Shown piece by piece: positions 44,095-52,573 of a DNA stretch of 64,000 nt. Below the pieces are notes generated by a model. The model ran no database searches. It saw only the letters and a list, made by a program, of their open reading frames with translations, and was not told where the DNA came from. Within the stretch, counting starts at the first letter, position 1, and each line of letters opens with the position of its first letter. The position numbers and the translations under genes were made by a program. The stretch comes from Sulfotelmatobacter sp963788225 (lineage in GTDB: Bacteria; Acidobacteriota; Terriglobia; Terriglobales; Acidobacteriaceae), in contig CAWBGI010000002.1 of NCBI GenBank assembly GCA_963788225.1, positions 1,302,001 to 1,366,000 of the forward strand, read 5' to 3'.

Positions 44095-46059
44095 GTGATA
44101 AGAAAGGCCCCGAGGTTAAAGACCGTGCGCCCCAGACTGCTGGTTCTTTCCGGGCCCTTGAAGGACTCGACGATTCCGTTGTCTGAAGGCGAAGTCACCA
44201 TCGGACGGGAAGCGTCGAATGGGATCGCTGTCGTCAACCCATCGGTGTCACGAAAGCATTGTCTGATTGGCCGACAAGACGGGAGGTTCCGGGTGCGGGA
44301 CCTCGACAGCCGCAATGGTACGTTGGTGAACGGTACCGTAATCGAAGAGCAGTGGCTGCAACATGGAGACGAGATCGCCGCCGGCGACTCGTCTTTTTTG
44401 TTTCTGCTGGAAGACGAAGATATTACTGCGGCTGCGAGCCGGGTGGAATTGGAAGACGGTCAGGCGGTAGCGGAAACCACCATCATCCATCCGCGGGACG
44501 TGGTCTATCTGCAGCCGGACCGCTTGTTGCGCGAGTTGCCCGTGACTTCGCGCGTGGCCCGCAATTTGAATGCGCTGCTCAAGATCAGCCGTATCGTCCA
44601 TGCGATTCGCGATGTAAACGATCTGCAAGGCCAGTTGCTGGATCTGATCTTTGAGGTTGTTCCGGCCGGCCGGGGCGCGATCCTGCTGGCCGATAGAGAG
44701 GGCCATGAGTTTAATTCGACGTTCGCCCGCATGCGGCAGGCCGGGCAAACGCAGTTGGTCAAGGTGAGCCGCACGGTCGCGCGCCAAGTGCTGGAGGAGG
44801 GAATCGCAATGCTAGGTAGTGATGTGCCGGGCAGCAGCGAGTTGCGAGAGGTCGAGAGCCTAGCGGCATCGCAGGTGCGCTCGCTGCTGTGCGTGCCCTT
44901 GACAGTATTTCAGCGGGTGATTGGCTGCATTTATCTCGACAGCGACAGCGTTGACAAACGTTTTAACGAGGAGCATTTGGAGTTGGTGACCGCGATCGCA
45001 GGCATCTCCGCGGTTGCGCTGGAGAATGCCCGCCACCTGTACTGGCTGGAGCAGGAGAACGAGCGGTTGACGGTGGAGATCAGCCAGGAAGGGAGCCTGG
45101 TTGGAGAGGGCGCGAGCATGAAAGAGGTTTACCAGTTCCTGAGGCGCGTTGCGCCCACCGATTCGACGGTGTTGATCGAGGGCGAAAGCGGAACCGGCAA
45201 GGAATTGGCGGCGCGGGCCTTACACCGCAATAGTCCGCGTGCAGGCAAACCGTTTGTGGCGATCAACTGCTCTGCGATCCCGGAAACACTTTTGGAGAGC
45301 GATCTGTTCGGCCACGAGCGTGGAGCGTTTACCGGAGCCGCATCTCTGAAGAGGGGGCGGCTCGAAGTGGCCGACGGAGGCGTGGTTTTTCTCGACGAAA
45401 TCGGCGAAATGACGCCAACGTTGCAGGTGAAATTGCTGCGCGTGCTGCAGGAGCGTGAATTTGAACGCGTCGGCGGCACGCAGCCCGTTAAGGTGGACAT
45501 CCGCCTGATTGCCGCTACTAACTGCAACCTGGAACTGGCGATGCGTGACGGGCGCTTTCGCCAGGATTTGTACTACCGGCTGGCGGTGTTGAAGATTACC
45601 ATGCCGACGCTGCGGGAACGCAAAGAGGATATTCCAATGCTGGTGCGGCATTTCGTGCAGAAACATGCGAAACGCTGCAAGGTAAAGGTGCGGCCGGTTT
45701 CGCGGGAAGCTCTGGCTTGCCTGGTGAATTACGACTGGCCGGGGAATGTGCGCGAGCTGGAAAACGCGATCGAGCGGGCGCTGGTGCTGGGGGCATCCGA
45801 CATGATTTTGCCCGAGGACCTGCCGGAGACGCTGCTGGAGCGCACTCCGCCGCCGGATATGACCGAGGCGAAATATCATGCGGCCGTCAAAGAGTTGAAG
45901 AAGCAATTAATCCTCGACGCCGTGGAGCAGGCGCAAGGCAGCTATGCCGACGCCGCGCGCATTCTGGGCGTGCATCCCAACTATTTGCATCGCTTGATCC
46001 GCAACCTCGAACTGAAAGAGGCATTGAAGGAAGCGCTGCGCGACATTCCGGCGCGCTGA
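44095..46059 (+). CDS. Sigma-54 activator with FHA and GAF sensor domains
   Basis: Domain order: FHA at about 20-105 (VTIGREASNGIAVVNPSVSR, DLDSRNGTLVNG), which binds phosphothreonine; GAF at about 150-320; AAA+ sigma-54 interaction domain with GESGTGKE (about 362), GAFTGA (about 411), FLDEIGEM and WPGNVRELENAIERALVLG; and a Fis-type helix-turn-helix (GSYADAARILGVHPNYLHRL). With FHA in place of a receiver the input is probably a Ser/Thr kinase rather than a histidine kinase. It should work with RpoN (33.0-34.9 kb). The GTG at 44095 is used; a GTG at 44125 is possible. Neither has a strong Shine-Dalgarno. Confidence 0.9.
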   Translation: MIRKAPRLKTVRPRLLVLSGPLKDSTIPLSEGEVTIGREASNGIAVVNPSVSRKHCLIGRQDGRFRVRDLDSRNGTLVNGTVIEEQWLQHGDEIAAGDSSFLFLLEDEDITAAASRVELEDGQAVAETTIIHPRDVVYLQPDRLLRELPVTSRVARNLNALLKISRIVHAIRDVNDLQGQLLDLIFEVVPAGRGAILLADREGHEFNSTFARMRQAGQTQLVKVSRTVARQVLEEGIAMLGSDVPGSSELREVESLAASQVRSLLCVPLTVFQRVIGCIYLDSDSVDKRFNEEHLELVTAIAGISAVALENARHLYWLEQENERLTVEISQEGSLVGEGASMKEVYQFLRRVAPTDSTVLIEGESGTGKELAARALHRNSPRAGKPFVAINCSAIPETLLESDLFGHERGAFTGAASLKRGRLEVADGGVVFLDEIGEMTPTLQVKLLRVLQEREFERVGGTQPVKVDIRLIAATNCNLELAMRDGRFRQDLYYRLAVLKITMPTLRERKEDIPMLVRHFVQKHAKRCKVKVRPVSREALACLVNYDWPGNVRELENAIERALVLGASDMILPEDLPETLLERTPPPDMTEAKYHAAVKELKKQLILDAVEQAQGSYADAARILGVHPNYLHRLIRNLELKEALKEALRDIPAR

Positions 46060-46098
46060 TTTGAGCGGGCTCTCCGGCGGGAACGCGTGAGGGCAGGC

Positions 46099-46172
46099 AG
46101 GAATTAGCAATTAGCAGCTAGCAATCAACGCCACTTTCGCCTGCGTTGGCTAATTGCTAACTGCTAATTCCT
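46099..46172. repeat. Inverted pair of AATTAGCAATTAGC-type repeats
   Basis: AGGAATTAGCAATTAGCAGC (46099-) faces GCTAATTGCTAACTGCTAATTCCT (to 46172) around a short loop, between two convergent genes where it may act as a bidirectional terminator. Confidence 0.65.
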
Positions 46173-46174
46173 CG

Positions 46175-47068
46175 TCACGGCAGGCGCAAGCGGATCAGCG
46201 CCGCGGGGTCGAGATACGTGCCCTGCCATCGCACTCCGACATGGAGATGCGGGCCGGTGGCCCGGCCGGTGCCGCCGCTCAACGCGATTACCTGGCCGCG
46301 CTTTACCTGATCCCCTTCCTTCACTTTGAATTCCGAAAGATGCATGTAGATGGTGAGCAGGCCCTGGCCGTGATCCAGCACGACGAAGTTGCCTTCAAAA
46401 TAGAGTGGCCGAGCGAGCAGCACCGTGCCGTCATTCATGGCCTCAACGGGAGTTCCGCTTGGGACGCGGAAATCGAGCCCCAAATGGGGACTTGATGTCT
46501 TGCCGTTGAAAATCCGTTGCGAGCCGAACACGTCTGAAATTTCGGCGGTGGCCGGGGTGGCGAACGTGCCGGACCATTCGCGCTCGGGCGTCACCCGGTT
46601 CAGATAATCTTTTTTGATTTGCTGGCTCTCTTGGATTTGTTTCTGCTGCTCCGGGGTGGGCTCAGTGAACTTGTTTTCGACACTGAGCTTGGCCTGGATT
46701 TTAGGATATTTGCCGGAGGCGACCGTGAACTTGCGGCTGAACGTCACCTTGGCGCCGGCAACCTTCTCCGCTGCGGGTTCGCCACTTAATTCCAGCAAAT
46801 AGGTCCCAGGAGCTGTTTCAAAGCTGACGCCCGCCAGCGCAAACCAACTCTTGCTCTTCGCATCGAAGCTGAAGGAAACATCATGACCCAGCCATGTGCC
46901 GCTCAATGATTCCAGCCGCGCTGTGGGCTTGACTTCAAATAACACGGGTCCGCCATTTACCAGCCGCGCTGGTTGCGCGCGCACGGTCCAGTTTGCGGCT
47001 GAGGATGGAATCACGGAGAGGACTAAGGAGACAAAGAAAAGAAGAGGTGCGATGCGCCGGAGGGTCAC
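46175..47068 (-). CDS. Exported M23-family (LytM) peptidase
   Basis: M23 enzymes cut peptidoglycan cross-bridges, or act as activators of amidases. After a signal peptide (PLLFFVSLVLSVIPSSAA) come beta-rich N-terminal domains, then the catalytic LytM domain: HLGLDFRVPSGTPVEAMNDG (first His and Asp zinc ligands), NFVVLDHGQGLLTIYMHL, KRGQVIALSGGTGRATGPHL and the HLH ligand pair. All zinc ligands appear present, so activity is likely. Start GTG 47068. Convergent with the sigma-54 activator across a repeat hairpin. Confidence 0.88.
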   Translation of the reverse strand: MTLRRIAPLLFFVSLVLSVIPSSAANWTVRAQPARLVNGGPVLFEVKPTARLESLSGTWLGHDVSFSFDAKSKSWFALAGVSFETAPGTYLLELSGEPAAEKVAGAKVTFSRKFTVASGKYPKIQAKLSVENKFTEPTPEQQKQIQESQQIKKDYLNRVTPEREWSGTFATPATAEISDVFGSQRIFNGKTSSPHLGLDFRVPSGTPVEAMNDGTVLLARPLYFEGNFVVLDHGQGLLTIYMHLSEFKVKEGDQVKRGQVIALSGGTGRATGPHLHVGVRWQGTYLDPAALIRLRLP

Positions 47069-47174
47069 CCTACAAGCCTAGCATTGCTGTGCAGGCTTGA
47101 GCGACAACACTCGCTCGCGTGGTCGAAAGCGCCGCATTGTCATTCCCGTCCTGCTAGACTGGCCGACGAGCGAA

Positions 47175-47247
47175 GCATTCAGCACTCGGCATTCAGCCAA
47201 TCCGAATCCGTTATGGCTGAATGCTGAGTGCTAAGTGCTGAATGCTG
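47175..47247. repeat. Inverted pair of GCTGAATGCTGAGTGC-type repeats
   Basis: GCATTCAGCACTCGGCATTC at the left faces GGCTGAATGCTGAGTGCTAA on the right. The same unit appears at 22.0 and 56.4-56.5 kb. Confidence 0.65.
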
Positions 47248-47288
47248 GTAAGAGAAAACCCTGACACTAACTAAGGAGGCGCCTTTCC

Positions 47289-48515
47289 GTGCACCGACGC
47301 AGCGAGAAGAAAAACCATGCCGGACTCGGAACCCGGGCAGTATGGGCCGGTGAGGGCGGCAAGAGTTGGGAGGGTGCTACTCAAATACCAGTGGCCCTTA
47401 GCGTCTCCTTCGGTTATGACAGTGTGGATGAGTGGCTCGCGGTGGCGCGAGGAAAGACGCGCGGTCATATCTATAGCCGGAACACGAACCCAACCGTCGC
47501 CGCTTTTGAAGAGAAGGTGAAGAATCTCGAGATGGCAGAAGCCGCCACCAGTTTTTCCAGCGGCATGGCGGCAATCAGCAATACGCTGTTTGCGCTCCTG
47601 TCGCCCGGCGATCGCGTCGTGTCTATCAAAGATACTTACGGCGGGACGAACAAGCTCTTCATCGCATTCCTGCCTCGATTCGGCATCAAGGTGTCACTGT
47701 GCGATACCAGTGACCATGAAGCGATTGAAGCGGCAATCGGCCGGGGCTGCAAGGTCGTGTACCTGGAAAGTCCGACGAACCCAACCATCAAGGTGGTGGA
47801 TCTCGCCCGCCTGGCTGCCGTGGCCCATCGCCACAAAGCGGTGGTCATTGTCGACAACACGTTTGCCACGCCGATCAACCAGCAACCCATCGACCTCGGC
47901 GCCGATCTGGTGATTCACAGCGCGACCAAGTTTCTTGGCGGGCATGCGGATGCGCTTGGTGGCGTGGTTTGCGGGTCCGCCGCTCTCGTTGCGAAGATCT
48001 ATCACTTTCGAGAGATCACGGGCGCTTGCCTCGATGCCATGTCGGCTTACCTGCTGCTTCGAGGGATGAAAACGCTTCACCTCCGAATCGAACGGCAGAA
48101 CCAGAGCGCGCTGAAGATCGCGAGATTTCTGGAATCACACCCGAGCGTGGTGAAAGTCTTTTATCCCGGATTGGAGTCCCACGAACACCACGAAGTTGCT
48201 CGCCGACAAATGCGCGGTTTTGGAGGCGCGCTCAGCTTCGTTATCCGAGGCGGTTTCGATTCCGTAAAGTCGTTCCTGCCGCGTTTGCGCTACGCACATC
48301 TGGCTGCGAACCTGGGCGCGGTCGAAACGGTTGCTGGTCCACCCTCTACTACGAGCCACGTCGAGTCCACCAGGCAGGAACGCGCGGCGGCGGGTATTCC
48401 GGAGGCGCTTGTCCGTTATTCCGTGGGGATTGAAGATGTTGAGGACCTGATTGCGGATTTGGGGCAGGCGCTGGATAAGGTCGGTTCTGCGAAGTGGCAC
48501 AAGTCAAGACGTTGA
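47289..48515 (+). CDS. Cys/Met metabolism PLP-dependent enzyme (cystathionine synthase/lyase type)
   Basis: The trans-sulfuration PLP fold is clear: GLGTRAVWAGEG, PVALSVSFGY, YSRNTNPTVAAFEEKVKNLE, TSFSSGMAAISNTLFALL, IKDTYGGTNKLF, VVYLESPTNPTIKVVDLA, VDNTFATP, and the PLP-lysine in VIHSATKFLGGHADALGG. The C-terminal SLG/ETL-like part reads LGAVETVAGPPSTTSH, and then VRYSVGIEDVEDLIADL. Cystathionine gamma-synthase, gamma-lyase, methionine gamma-lyase and O-acylhomoserine sulfhydrylase cannot be separated by eye, so no symbol is given. GTG 47289 follows AAGGAGG at a spacing of about ten. Confidence 0.85.
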   Translation: MHRRSEKKNHAGLGTRAVWAGEGGKSWEGATQIPVALSVSFGYDSVDEWLAVARGKTRGHIYSRNTNPTVAAFEEKVKNLEMAEAATSFSSGMAAISNTLFALLSPGDRVVSIKDTYGGTNKLFIAFLPRFGIKVSLCDTSDHEAIEAAIGRGCKVVYLESPTNPTIKVVDLARLAAVAHRHKAVVIVDNTFATPINQQPIDLGADLVIHSATKFLGGHADALGGVVCGSAALVAKIYHFREITGACLDAMSAYLLLRGMKTLHLRIERQNQSALKIARFLESHPSVVKVFYPGLESHEHHEVARRQMRGFGGALSFVIRGGFDSVKSFLPRLRYAHLAANLGAVETVAGPPSTTSHVESTRQERAAAGIPEALVRYSVGIEDVEDLIADLGQALDKVGSAKWHKSRR

Positions 48516-48792
48516 GACGAACCAGCTAGGATGGGATTTGGTGGGCCCTCTCGCAGGCGTAGCTGTTTCGGCTCTTGCGAAGCTTCGCCAGAAAAGCGGA
48601 CAGCGATGGAAACCCTTGCCGTACGCAAGGCAGGCCTCGGAAGCTGTTTCTCATAACCGAACCTCAATGCTTGATTGTACCGTGCGGTGTAATCGTGGAC
48701 GCGATACGATGGGCGAAGGAAATTGTGAAGGCTATTGACGACCGCTGGCCGTGAGCACGTGAGGTCGTCGTGGCCCGTCGGGGGAATTAGCA

Positions 48793-49461
48793 GTGCACGA
48801 AAACTACGAAATTGGTCCGATGCAATGTGAATACTGCGGAAACACGACTTCATTCACCGTCGTTGCTGAGGATTTTTCGGGAGTCGTGACGCATGAGTTT
48901 GAACACCCAACGCCTTGGGGAGTAATGGACGACTCGGTTTCACGTGGTTGGGTGCACCGCATGCTGATCTGCCCAGTGTGCAAAAAAGCCAGCTTTGACA
49001 GGGTTTTCACGCACGACGGTGAACCGGAGGAAGTGGAGCTTCTATATCCACAGCCGGTTGTAATTCCAGCAGGCTTACCTGACAGAGTCGCGAAAGAATA
49101 TGGCGACGCCCTGAAAGAGAGGATGCGAAATCCCAATGGATATGCGTCTTTACTCGGCCGCGTACTGGATGCTGTCTGCTCCGACAAGGGGATCCCCGGC
49201 GAAACCGCTGAGGGCAGGCCAATCTTCCTACGCAAGCGTCTTGACCAGCTGATCACGCAAGAGGGTCTCGCGAAGGTTCAAGGCGCAACGGGATTGCGCA
49301 ACGTCGCGGCGCATGCCGATCTTGGCGGTCTCGTGCCCGAAGATATTCCGTACCTTGAGGCCCTGATCAGGTACGTCTTAGATCACCTCTATGTGATCCC
49401 GGCAATCAATCAAAAAGCCGTTGCTACCGAACAGGCCCGGAGGCAGGCGGCAAAACCCTGA
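48793..49461 (+). CDS. DUF4145 domain protein with zinc-ribbon-like N-terminus
   Basis: CEYCGNTTSF ... CPVCKKASFDR gives a zinc-ribbon-like pair of CxxC motifs at the N-terminus. The C-terminal half (YASLLGRVLDAVCSDKGIPG, LRKRLDQLITQEGLAKVQGA, LRNVAAHADLGGLVPEDIPY, ALIRYVLDHLYVIP) matches DUF4145, a helical domain often found next to restriction-modification and other defence genes. Function is not established. GTG at 48793 is used. It lies beside an Fe-S glycosylase gene and a tRNA, between housekeeping genes, which suggests acquisition as a small insert. Confidence 0.75.
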   Translation: MHENYEIGPMQCEYCGNTTSFTVVAEDFSGVVTHEFEHPTPWGVMDDSVSRGWVHRMLICPVCKKASFDRVFTHDGEPEEVELLYPQPVVIPAGLPDRVAKEYGDALKERMRNPNGYASLLGRVLDAVCSDKGIPGETAEGRPIFLRKRLDQLITQEGLAKVQGATGLRNVAAHADLGGLVPEDIPYLEALIRYVLDHLYVIPAINQKAVATEQARRQAAKP

Positions 49462-49493
49462 TCACATCGCGCTATGACCACCCGCTCTGCCGC

Positions 49494-50363
49494 TCAGATG
49501 CCAGGAACGGGCTTGTTCGTATAGACAAGGGGGCAACCCTTTGTCGGTTTGGCCGTTCGATGCTTCTTGAAATACTCGCATTCGTCGGTCACCTGACACA
49601 CTTCACAGCGGGGTTTGAACTTGTCACCCAAACAGATTCCTCGTTCAAGCCCAAGATCGACGCTCTTTACCTGCCCATAGCATACGAAAACGATATCGAT
49701 GTACCGAATGGAATGCCCCGTGGCTGCTGCGAATTGCTCTCCTTGTCGGACTACGGCCTCAGCGTCTGAATCATTCCTGATCTGTTCGCGTGGAATAAGT
49801 CCAAGCCTGTAGAAGATGCGGGACACCACAATGTCCGGTTTCATCACTGGTAATCCGATGACCATCATGAAATGGTATGGGGCGATTAGGCCCATCCGGC
49901 TGAAGCGCGCCCGAAGGTCATTTTTCAACCGGAGCCAGTTCTCGTTGCTCCGTTGCGCCTGAAATGAATCGACATAGTTGTGAAACGAACCGTACTTCTT
50001 AACTACTTTCTTGAACTCGCGTGCGTTCAGGATGCAAGCTCTGGCCTTCGCTTCGAACTTAATCATGTCGGGATCGGCGAGGATCTGCTTCAGCTTGGCG
50101 TCATCGTATTCCGCGACCACGGTGAAATGCGGGAACCACTTGTTTATCGTAGGGATTTTTTGGGTGACCGTGTTGGCCGTGAAACCAGCGTAGTAGATGA
50201 TGTGAACCAGCTTCTGATAGCACTCATTATCCGAAAAACGCTTGCCTTCGACGTGTTTACATTTATCCAAGGCTGCTTGTACGTCAGCACGCGGCATCGA
50301 ACGTGAGGCCTCATCCAGAAGGCTACTTTCCACCCGCTCGAATATGCTCTTGTAATTGCGCAT
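49494..50363 (-). CDS. HhH-GPD DNA glycosylase, 3-methyladenine glycosylase I-related, with Fe-S cluster motif
   Basis: The helix-hairpin-helix glycosylase pattern is seen in DNECYQKLVHIIYYAGFTAN, ADPDMIKFEAKARACILNAR, FSRMGLIAPYHFMMVIGLPV and MKPDIVVSRIFYRLGLI, the KPD-x-x-x-x-R stretch carrying the likely catalytic Asp. The C-terminus has four cysteines in GICLGDKFKPRCEVCQVTDE plus C (C-x8-C-x2-C-x5-C), close to the 4Fe-4S loop of endonuclease III. It probably removes a damaged base; the lesion is unknown. The ATG at 50363 is the start: the longer frame to 50567 would read through the tRNA-Ala gene. 289 residues. Confidence 0.75.
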   Translation of the reverse strand: MRNYKSIFERVESSLLDEASRSMPRADVQAALDKCKHVEGKRFSDNECYQKLVHIIYYAGFTANTVTQKIPTINKWFPHFTVVAEYDDAKLKQILADPDMIKFEAKARACILNAREFKKVVKKYGSFHNYVDSFQAQRSNENWLRLKNDLRARFSRMGLIAPYHFMMVIGLPVMKPDIVVSRIFYRLGLIPREQIRNDSDAEAVVRQGEQFAAATGHSIRYIDIVFVCYGQVKSVDLGLERGICLGDKFKPRCEVCQVTDECEYFKKHRTAKPTKGCPLVYTNKPVPGI

Positions 50364-50418
50364 GGAGCCTCGTTTCACTTTGGCGCTAACGAGCCAGCGA
50401 CCTTGCCATTGAGAGAGA

Positions 50419-50494
50419 TGGTGGACCTGGCCGGGATCGAACCGGCGACCTCTTCCATGCCATGGAAGCGCGCTCCCAGCTGCGCCACAGGCCC
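50419..50494 (-). tRNA. tRNA-Ala(GGC)
   Basis: Minus strand GGGCCTG acceptor arm pairs with CAGGTCC; D-arm GCGC-AGCTGGGA-GCGC; anticodon arm CTTCC-ATGGCAT-GGAAG with anticodon GGC; T-arm GCCGG-TTCGATC-CCGGC; encoded CCA end at 50421-50419. All four arms are well paired. 76 nucleotides. Confidence 0.95.
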
Positions 50495-50600
50495 ACGTGT
50501 GGAGACAAAAACTCCTGAGCCCGACAAGTCGGGATCTGGGGGAAGTACCAAATTCATTTTCGCCCACATTTCCGGGATAGTCAACGCGCGCTGCGATAAA

Positions 50601-50673
50601 CCACGAAGGACACTAAGGATCACGAAGGAGAGCTTCTGCCATTCACCTTCGTGGAACTTCGTGTCCTTCGTGG
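50601..50673. repeat. Inverted pair of CCACGAAGGACAC-type repeats
   Basis: CCACGAAGGACACTAAGG (50601-) faces CGTGTCCTTCGTGG (to 50673). It separates tRNA-Ala from pyrG. Confidence 0.65.
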
Positions 50674-50792
50674 TTGATGAATTTAAGTTGCTATGCTGAT
50701 TCTTCTGTTTGTTTCCACAGGCCGGTTCTGGCATAATTGATCGTGCACCCCACCTGCACAAACTTTCAAACACAATTTAGAGCGAGGAAGAG

Positions 50793-52466
50793 ATGCCAGC
50801 AAAGTACATCTTTGTGACGGGCGGAGTTGTGTCTTCTTTGGGCAAGGGCTTGGCCGCGGCCTCCATCGGTTGCCTGCTGGAGAGTCGCGGGTTGAAGGTC
50901 AACCTGATGAAGTTCGATCCCTATCTCAACGTCGATCCGGGCACGATGTCGCCGTTTCAGCATGGCGAAGTTTTTGTAACCGATGACGGCGCCGAAACCG
51001 ATCTCGATCTCGGCCACTACGAACGCTTCACCCACGCCAAACTTTCTCGCGACAACAACTGGACCACTGGCCGGCTCTACGAGCAGATCATCGCCAAAGA
51101 GCGCCGCGGCGATTATCTCGGCAAAACTGTTCAGGTGATTCCGCACGTGACCAATGAAATCAAGGCGGCCATGAAGAAAGTGGCGCAGGACGTGGATGTA
51201 GCGATCGTAGAAATTGGGGGCACCGTGGGCGACATCGAATCGCTGCCGTTCATGGAGGCGATCCGGCAAATGCGCCAGGAACTGGGCCGCGAGGATACTC
51301 TATTCGTTCACGTGACGCTGGTACCGTTCATCGCCGCGGCGCAGGAATTGAAGACCAAGCCTACGCAACACTCGGTGAAGGAACTTCTCAGCATCGGAAT
51401 TCAACCCGACATTTTGCTCTGCCGCACTGACCGCTTCCTGGCGAAAGAGCTTAAGTCGAAGATTGCGCTCTTCTGTAACGTGCAGGAGGAAGCGGTGATC
51501 ACGGCCAAGGACGTGGCTTCGGTGTATGAAGTGCCGCTCGTGTTCGCGAACGAAGGTGTGGACACGCTAGTCCTGAAGTATTTGCGCATGGAGGCGAAGG
51601 ATCGCGACATCTCCAAGTGGGAAGACATTGTGCACCGTGTGTACAACCCGAAAGATACAGTAACGATTGGGATTGTCGGCAAGTATGTCGAGTACGAAGA
51701 TTCTTACAAATCACTGAAGGAAGCGCTGGTGCATGGCGCGCTGGCGCACAATCTGAAACTTCAATTGAACTGGATCGAAGCTGAAGGGCTGGAGGCTGAC
51801 GACGCGAGCGTTGAAGCCCAACTCGAAGGCTACGACGGGATTCTTGTTCCCGGGGGTTTTGGCAAGCGCGGCATCGAAGGCATGCTGATCGCGATTCGTT
51901 ATGCGCGTGAGAATAAAGTTCCTTACTTCGGAATCTGCCTGGGAATGCAGACGGCTTGCGTTGAATTCGCCCGCAACGTGGTTGGACTGGAAGATGCCAA
52001 TTCCAGCGAGTTCGACCAGGCGACGCCGCATCGCGTGATCTACAAACTGCGAGAGCTTCGCGGCGTCGAAGAACTTGGCGGCACCATGCGTCTGGGCGCA
52101 TGGACTTGCAAGATCGAACCCAATACGCTGGCGCACAAAATTTATGGCAAGCTTGAGATCAGCGAGCGCCATCGCCATCGTTACGAATTCAATCGCGAAT
52201 ACGAAGAGCCGATGGTAGCGGCAGGTCTGCGAATCTCTGGCTCGACGCCCGACGGCACTTACGTAGAGATGGTGGAATTGCCGGACCATCCCCATTTCAT
52301 CGGCTGCCAGTTCCATCCCGAATTCAAGTCGAAGCCCTTGGAGCCCCATCCCTTGTTCAGCACATTCATCGCGGCGGCGTATGAGCACGGTTCGAAACGG
52401 CGGGCAGTAAAAGAGACTGCCGCGGTGGAAATGTTTCACCGTCCGGACAAAGTAGCGCGAAGGTAG
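50793..52466 (+). CDS. pyrG: CTP synthase
   Basis: PyrG aminates UTP to CTP with glutamine and ATP. N-terminal synthetase motifs (FVTGGVVSSLGKGLAAASIG, KFDPYLNVDPGTMSPFQHGE, EIGGTVGDIES) and the C-terminal class I glutaminase triad are complete: Cys in YFGICLGMQTACVEF, His and Glu in IGCQFHPEFKSKP. The 557 residues include a C-terminal tail of about 20. kdsA follows on the same strand, a frequent neighbour since CTP is also used to activate KDO. ATG 50793 follows GAGCGAGGAAGAG. Confidence 0.96.
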   Translation: MPAKYIFVTGGVVSSLGKGLAAASIGCLLESRGLKVNLMKFDPYLNVDPGTMSPFQHGEVFVTDDGAETDLDLGHYERFTHAKLSRDNNWTTGRLYEQIIAKERRGDYLGKTVQVIPHVTNEIKAAMKKVAQDVDVAIVEIGGTVGDIESLPFMEAIRQMRQELGREDTLFVHVTLVPFIAAAQELKTKPTQHSVKELLSIGIQPDILLCRTDRFLAKELKSKIALFCNVQEEAVITAKDVASVYEVPLVFANEGVDTLVLKYLRMEAKDRDISKWEDIVHRVYNPKDTVTIGIVGKYVEYEDSYKSLKEALVHGALAHNLKLQLNWIEAEGLEADDASVEAQLEGYDGILVPGGFGKRGIEGMLIAIRYARENKVPYFGICLGMQTACVEFARNVVGLEDANSSEFDQATPHRVIYKLRELRGVEELGGTMRLGAWTCKIEPNTLAHKIYGKLEISERHRHRYEFNREYEEPMVAAGLRISGSTPDGTYVEMVELPDHPHFIGCQFHPEFKSKPLEPHPLFSTFIAAAYEHGSKRRAVKETAAVEMFHRPDKVARR

Positions 52467-52481
52467 CACTAAAGGAGTGAG

Positions 52482-52563
52482 GTTCACCACAGAGTCACAG
52501 AGACACGGAGAAGGCAAAACTAATGAAGTAGATTTCTCCGTTTCTCTGTGTCTCCGTGGTGAA
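52482..52563. repeat. Inverted pair of CACCACAGAGTCACAGAG-type repeats
   Basis: TTCACCACAGAGTCACAGAG (52482-) faces CTCTGTGTCTCCGTGGTGAA (to 52563) between pyrG and kdsA. A single arm of the same type lies at 54978-55008 between tldD and tldE. Confidence 0.65.
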
Positions 52564-52573
52564 ATGATTCCTG

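Noticed and set aside
48516..48792. Open frames between the PLP enzyme and DUF4145 gene
   Set aside because: Arg/Ser-rich composition on both strands, no ribosome-binding site; treated as non-coding spacer.
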